A stretch of DNA of 64,000 bases from Aquilaria yunnanensis (taxonomy: Eukaryota > Streptophyta > Magnoliopsida > Malvales > Thymelaeaceae). The translations under genes were made by a program, and so were the position numbers. The notes beneath the pieces were generated by a model. That model searched no databases. It was given only the letters and a program-made list of their open reading frames with translations, and was not told the DNA's origin. The stretch covers positions 75,358,041 to 75,422,040 of the forward strand of contig CM077598.1 of assembly GCA_039654915.1 (NCBI GenBank), in the 5' to 3' direction. How positions within the stretch are numbered: the stretch's first letter is position 1; the number at the start of each line of letters is the position of its first letter. This document shows, in pieces, positions 58,961-64,000 of this stretch.

Positions 58961-60185
58961 AGCTTAAATACAGTGACAATATTTAATGTGTCAATCTCCC
59001 AGGAGCTACGCATGTTCTGTAGGCCATCAGAACAATGCTCACTATATTACCCAAGTGGCCCTCTTGGACTTTATGCAAATATATGTATATTGGTCAAACC
59101 ATAACACACATATTTACATTTATGCACACTATGGCAGCTAAGAAGGAAAACACTAGCACAATTCTTAGTTTTGGCTTCCACACATTAGGTAATCTTGTTA
59201 AGTTCTAGTGACCAGCCACTGCACCTGTAACTTCCACTAATAAATTGTATCATTCTAGCCATTTAACGCCCTATTTTCTTTGTTCCATTATCAAGTAGAG
59301 ACTTAGAGCAAACCAATAAATTTTTACATCAAAAGCCCACCTATGGACCAAGTTATGGATTTTTTAAGTGGGTTACCAAATTCTGACCAAATGAATAGTA
59401 ACTTAGCCAACTTTGGAATGTCATATCTTTGGTTACAAGGCTTCAAATTTCAAAATTTTAGATTCCAATTCAACCTTTGTATGTGATCTAGGTGTGGTTA
59501 AAATTTCATACCGATATTCCTTCTACATAAGGAGTTATGGAACTTTAAGTGGGGTCAAAATTCTAGTCACTTTATGACCATTTTGCCTATACAAAATTTC
59601 ATAAGATTCATACACTTCATTTCCAGGTGCAAAACCAACATGGGTAGGTTTTTACATGTCTTAAACACTTGGGAAAGTCATTCCCCTAAATTTAGAGGCA
59701 TTCCATAAACATTAAACATAATTTTCTTTGGAATAGCTAATGAGTTGCAAAATGGACAAAATTGAACATTCAACCTCAAACATCACTTTATTACTTCATA
59801 TATCATCCATAAACCATCCATAGTATATTTACATGCATAGATGCATCATACATACATCCTAGCTTAGTTCGGTATGTACACTAGCTTATTGGAAAGCCTT
59901 ACAAACACAATGCACTCCATAAACTCCAAAAGGCAGCTACGGCATAAGGCAGAAAGTACCAACACTAAAATTAGCAAATGTGCTCTAAAAGTCTTGAAAC
60001 ACGCCATTTTAATACTAAACATATTGAAGTTCATGTACCTGAAATTTCATAGAAAAGATCAAACTAGAACTATTAGCTTGAACATTCTCTTTCAGGTGTT
60101 CCTGAAAATGGACAGAAAATGGAGTAAGCTCTTTGTAAAGAACTTAGTAAGGGTTTTCAATGTAAAGTCATCCATAGTAATGTAC
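58961..60185. other. Unassigned AT-rich region beside relic J
   Basis: There is no convincing coding frame. Two loosely similar segments (GTTATGGATTTTTTAAGTGG near 59353 and GTTATGGAACTTTAAGTGG near 59532) recur about 180 bp apart. It could include LTR or leader sequence of J, since gag would be expected here, but gag is not recognisable. K inserted at its right edge. Confidence 0.4.
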
Positions 60186-61041
60186 TGATAGCCAAAGGCT
60201 ATCGCCTCTATCTGGCCGAACTCCCTGCCACAAGAATGGCCAGAAGAAACTGGCGCTACCCGAGAAAAGGTGGGATCATACACCTCGGTAGATAGCCGAA
60301 GAGCTTCGAGCCCGGCACGCCAGGAAACTTGAGGATACTATTAGCCCCCGAGGTTGTGAACAGATCACCTTCGGAAAAGAGGCACCAGCTATTGCGGGCC
60401 GAACATGATCTTTTCGAAGGCGGAACTCCCAGAAGCTGGGAACCCCCGAACTGAGAGCATGTTACCCGAAGAGGAACCGTCCGTACCAGAGGGCGACCTC
60501 GCCCAGGGACCTTGGGAGTACGGCAGGAGCATTTAAGGAAGCCTCTGACATGTCGCCCACAGACATCACAAGTTGCCTCAAACAGCGCCCTGACACGCCG
60601 ACGCCATCAAAGTCACATCATGGCCCATCTCGGCTCAAGGCTCAAGGGGCCTGCCACCGGCTACTCGCCCCCTACGCCTAGAAACTCAGGAACATCTGAC
60701 CATACACGTGTCACGATCTGAACGGGCCGGACACCTCTACAAATACTAGGGAATACACCCTGGCAAAGGGCGAAAAGATATCCTGACTCCTCACTCTGAG
60801 AAAATACTACCAGGTGAGTCCACTGAACCCCTCAGTGTTATTTCCTCTGCCTTCTCTCAGCACCACTGACTTCAGCGTCGGAGGCTCCTCCCCGGAATAA
60901 CACCCCGGGGACCTCCTAACCCACTTTTTCTGAGCATCTCAGGTACTCTCCCGTGGGCAAAACGGCCACCAGGCGTTTTTCCTCTCCGGGAGTCCCTCCA
61001 TCAGTCACCATGACTACCAACGATGAAGCCCTTGGCCATCA
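60186..61041 (+). repeat. Element K 5' LTR
   Basis: 856 bp, TGATAGCCAAAGGC...GGCCATCA. ACACGTGTCA is at 60704-60713. The TATA position reads CTACAAATACTA, weaker than in A or B. Confidence 0.85.
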
Positions 61042-64000
61042 TATGGCGCTGTCTGTGGGAACTCGCTCTCAGATCGCCGTCGTTCAAACTCGGCGATCTA
61101 AGGACAGGGGACTCCCGAAGTCTCCATCCGCGCCTGAGACACAACCGGCTGCTGAGCAAACACTCCCAGGGACTTCTGCGTCTGAGGAAGACCGCCCTCT
61201 AGTAATCACTATGAGCTTTATGAGGGAGTTTCAGCATTCGGTCGTGGCCGAAATGACACAGCAGATCGACCGAAGATGGTCACAGCAGACACAGACCCAA
61301 AGACCTCCCTCACCTGCACGCCCTCGGGAGAAAAGCCCGAGGTCGACTCATCGCAGTTCGGGAAGCGGAGATCCGCGCGAAGAGTCGTCTACGGAGAATA
61401 TACCCCTCGGGAAACGGCCTGTGGGACAAACTGGGTCCAAGCGACCGAAAGTCTCACAGCGAAGGAGTTCGTCGCCTGAGGCGAGGTCCCTGTCCCCTCA
61501 GCGCCAAACACGCTCCCCAAAGAAGCGCCGACGATCTCCCTTCCCAGAGGAAGAGCCTAACGCCACAGTTCTCATGGAAAGGATACTGGCACGGCTAGAC
61601 AGGGTGGAAAAGCAGGTAGCTCGCAAACCCGTCTGGGACAGGCTCACGGGACCCTTCTGCGAGGATGGGTCCCCATTCACCCAGGTGGTGGCTGAGGCAG
61701 CCATGTTAGGCGACTTCAGGGTACCTCGGCTGGAGATTTATGATGGCCGCACTAATCTGCAGGCCCATCTGACCAAGTACAGACGCAGCATGATAATGCA
61801 TGGTGCTGACGACGCTACCATGTGTAAATGCTTCGAGGTCACCCTCACGGGACCAGCAACTGCGTGGTACAACTCATTGCCCCCAGGAGCCATCACTGAG
61901 TTCCAGGAGTTGTCTACGGCCTTCGCGCAACAATTTATTGGAAGCCGGCCAACGGCGAAGATGCCTGTTCAGATGTTTGACATAGAGCAGAGAAACGGAG
62001 AAACCATCCGAGACTATGTCGAAAGATTCAACAGGGAAGCTCTAAGCGTCCCGGACTTCCGGCCCGAAATACGCATCCTTGCCATGACACGGGGCCTTCG
62101 GCGAGACTCACAGCTGTTCTCTGAGTTCTCGAAAGACACCCCGGACACCCTCGGAGAATTTTACCGAAGGGCCGAACAGCACATGACTGTCGAAGAGCTG
62201 AGAATGGTTGGGCCGAAGTCCGATCACAACACCGCCGAAGGGTCTAATCAGCAAGCTCGGCATCCGACCGAACAGTTAGGCCGACCTCGGAGCATGCGGG
62301 GAAGCAAACTTCAAAGCTTCACACCCCTGAGCACTACACGGACAAACATCCTCATGGCGCTGGAAAGGCAGGGGACGTAGATTCGGCGGCCAAGGGCCAT
62401 GACCGCTGATAACAAGAAAAACACCAAGAAGTTCTGCAAGTTTCACCGCGACCACGGTCACGACACCGAAGACTGCTTCCAACTGAAGAAGTACTTTGAG
62501 TCGCTGATAAAACTCGGCCAACTTCAGAAATATCTGCGGATGCCTTCCCCGAAAGGAAGAAAAGATGAGGAAGAAAGGGCCGAAGGTGAGGACTACAACT
62601 CCGACAGGCGGAGAAACCGAAGTCCGAAAAAGTGCCCTCCTCCTCCTGCAGGGGTGATACAAACCATCACTACGGGGCTCCCGTCCTCGGAAAGAAAGCG
62701 GAAGGCCAGAGAGAATGCGGTCATGGAATATCAGAGTCCGGCAAAGAAACTGGCTCGCAAAGATGGATCCACCGTCATCTTCCCCCATGACGATCCGCTG
62801 CTAATCATGGCAAGGATAGGGAACTGGGACGTCAAAAGACTGTTGCTTGATGATGGATCAAATACCGACGTCCTATTCTCGCATTTACTGCCGAATTTGG
62901 ACATCTCCAGCAGCGAGCTCAAGCCTGTCACCTCGCCCACCTTCAGGGTTGGAACGTCCGAACTATCTGTCCTCGGATGGATTGATCTCCCCCTGATGAT
63001 GAAAGGAACTTCGGTTGATGGAACAGCTGAGTTGTACGCCTCCACAATGGCGAGATTTATCGTCATGGACGTTCCTTCTTCGTACAACGCCATCCTTGGA
63101 AGGCAGACACAGGGAAACCTGCACATTCCCCCTGACGTGAAGTACTTGACTATCACATTCGCCACCAAGGATGGGGATGCAGAGGTCTTCATAGATCAAG
63201 CCGAGGTAAGGAAGGTGTTTGTAAAGGCACGAAAAGCTCCGCCAAATAACCTCGCACAAACAATGGAGGCAAAGGCACCAGAGAAGGACAAAGAAGGAGA
63301 TCCCACGAGAGCGGAAACGGAAACAGTGGAACTTGTCCCAGGACAATCTACCCGAATAGGGAAGAGCTTGCCCGAAGGTGACAAGAAAAACCTTGTATCT
63401 TTTTTACTGGGAAATAAAGATCTCTTTGCCTACTTGCCGAAAGACATGCCAGGGGTGCACCCTGGCATAATACAGCATAGCCTCAAAGTAAGCCGGGAAG
63501 CAAAGCCTGTCCGGCAAAAGAAGCGAAGCATCTCAGCCCATAAGAGCAACTTTGTGAAAACCGAAGTCCAGCGCCTGTTAGACGCTGAAGTTATCAGGGA
63601 AGTCAAATACCCCGAATGGTTAAGCAACGTGGTGATTGCCACGAAAGAAGCCAGCAGCAAACTCTGGATGTGCATCGACTTCAGAAACTTGAACGATGCT
63701 TGCCCGAAAGACTCATACCCTCTTCCGCCAATAGACCAACTGGTAGACTCAACTGCCGAATACGGGCTCCTAAGTTTCCTAGACGCCTTCAGCGGCTACC
63801 ATCAAATAAGGATGGACCCTGAAGATGAAGAAAAGACCGCCTTCATCACCGAGGGAGGAACATACTGCTACATCAGGATGCCCTTCGGGCTTAAAAATGC
63901 AGGAGCCACCTACTAAAGGTTGATGAACAAGGTCTTTAAGGACCAAATGGGGAGAAACATGGAAGTGTATGTTGACGATATGATAGTCAAAAGCAAGCTC
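61010..64000 (+). pseudogene. gag-pol: Element K gag-pol (partial, two nonsense codons)
   Basis: One continuous frame from the ATG at 61010 inside the LTR to the window end, interrupted only by TAG at 62378-62380 (Gln CAG in A) and TAA at 63914-63916 (Gln CAA in H). Gag includes the WYNSLPPGAITEFQELS core; the knuckle reads FCKFHRDHGHDTEDCF; the protease motif is DDGSN near 62850. RT runs to YVDDMIVKSKL at the last base. No frameshift is present, so it is well preserved at the reading-frame level. Confidence 0.88.
61044..61062 (+). other. Element K primer-binding site
   Basis: TGGCGCTGTCTGTGGGAAC, one change from A, two bases after the LTR. Confidence 0.7.

Larger units (their letters stand above)
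60186..64000 (+). mobile_element. Element K: Tat-type Ty3/gypsy element, cut by the window end
   Basis: The 5' LTR is 60186-61041; the element runs past 64000 in RT. The left flank TGTAC (60181-60185) should recur after its 3' LTR. LTR and proteins are closest to H. It lies outside G, next to relic J. Confidence 0.85.

Noticed and set aside
59874..60188. Possible small gene of 104 codons
   Set aside because: AT-rich, no domain, runs into the K LTR start, and has no promoter or homologue that I recognise.
1..64000. CRISPR array or bacterial operon
   Set aside because: Repeats are LTRs or spaced hairpins without uniform spacers, and all coding content is plant retrotransposon.

Overview
The window is plant nuclear DNA made almost entirely of nested LTR retrotransposons; I see no ordinary host gene, tRNA, rRNA or CRISPR. 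The evidence is four Ty3/gypsy elements of the Tat type (gag, protease, RT, a degenerate first RNase H, a second RNase H, integrase, no chromodomain), a Ty1/copia element with an initiator-Met tRNA primer site, solo LTRs with 5-bp target duplications, and an old chromovirus-like pol relic. This fits a seed plant. Nothing lets me name the species.

Layout, outside in. (J) A decayed chromovirus-like gypsy on the minus strand is the substrate: 57302-58960 continues in frame at 1082-868. (G) A Tat element, minus strand, 1083-57296, split J (duplication CACAT). G received B (plus, 5494-39239, CCATG/TCATG), solo LTR L (40991-41917, GTGAT) and H (minus, 46123-56999, GGTAG). B received A (plus, 7338-18480, GGAAT), solo copia LTR C (19032-22398, TGCTG) and copia element F (minus, 26228-34046, CTTAT). 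C received solo LTR D of its own family (19964-21380, ATATG) and LTR-like unit E (21712-22246, TCATT), which starts with a 322-bp near-perfect palindrome. K (plus, from 60186) is a further Tat element cut by the window end. For the nine complete insertions the duplication is visible on both sides (one base differs for B), and several junctions rejoin an interrupted reading frame.

A is the youngest copy: its 867-bp LTRs differ at 4 positions, and its gag-pol frame of about 1832 codons has one nonsense codon. B, G, H and F are decayed, largely by Gln, Arg and Trp codons changed to stops by C-to-T type changes.

The most interesting feature is a second gene carried by each complete Tat element (A, B, G, H) between pol and the 3' LTR, on the opposite strand to gag-pol. 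In A it splits into four exons with three GT-AG introns that join into an uninterrupted 708-codon frame (16791 to 14443, minus). All four copies have a TATA box 243-288 bp before the start codon. So these elements appear to carry an antisense, intron-bearing gene with its own promoter; the introns survive because the sense genomic RNA cannot splice them. The protein has a conserved globular N-terminal domain, a basic and acidic low-complexity linker and a C-terminal coiled coil. Its function is unknown.

Other shared features: the gag frame starts at an ATG inside the LTR and reads through the primer-binding site; a G-box/ABRE-like block lies just upstream of the LTR TATA box; hairpin-forming tandem repeats lie between the convergent ends of pol and the antisense gene.
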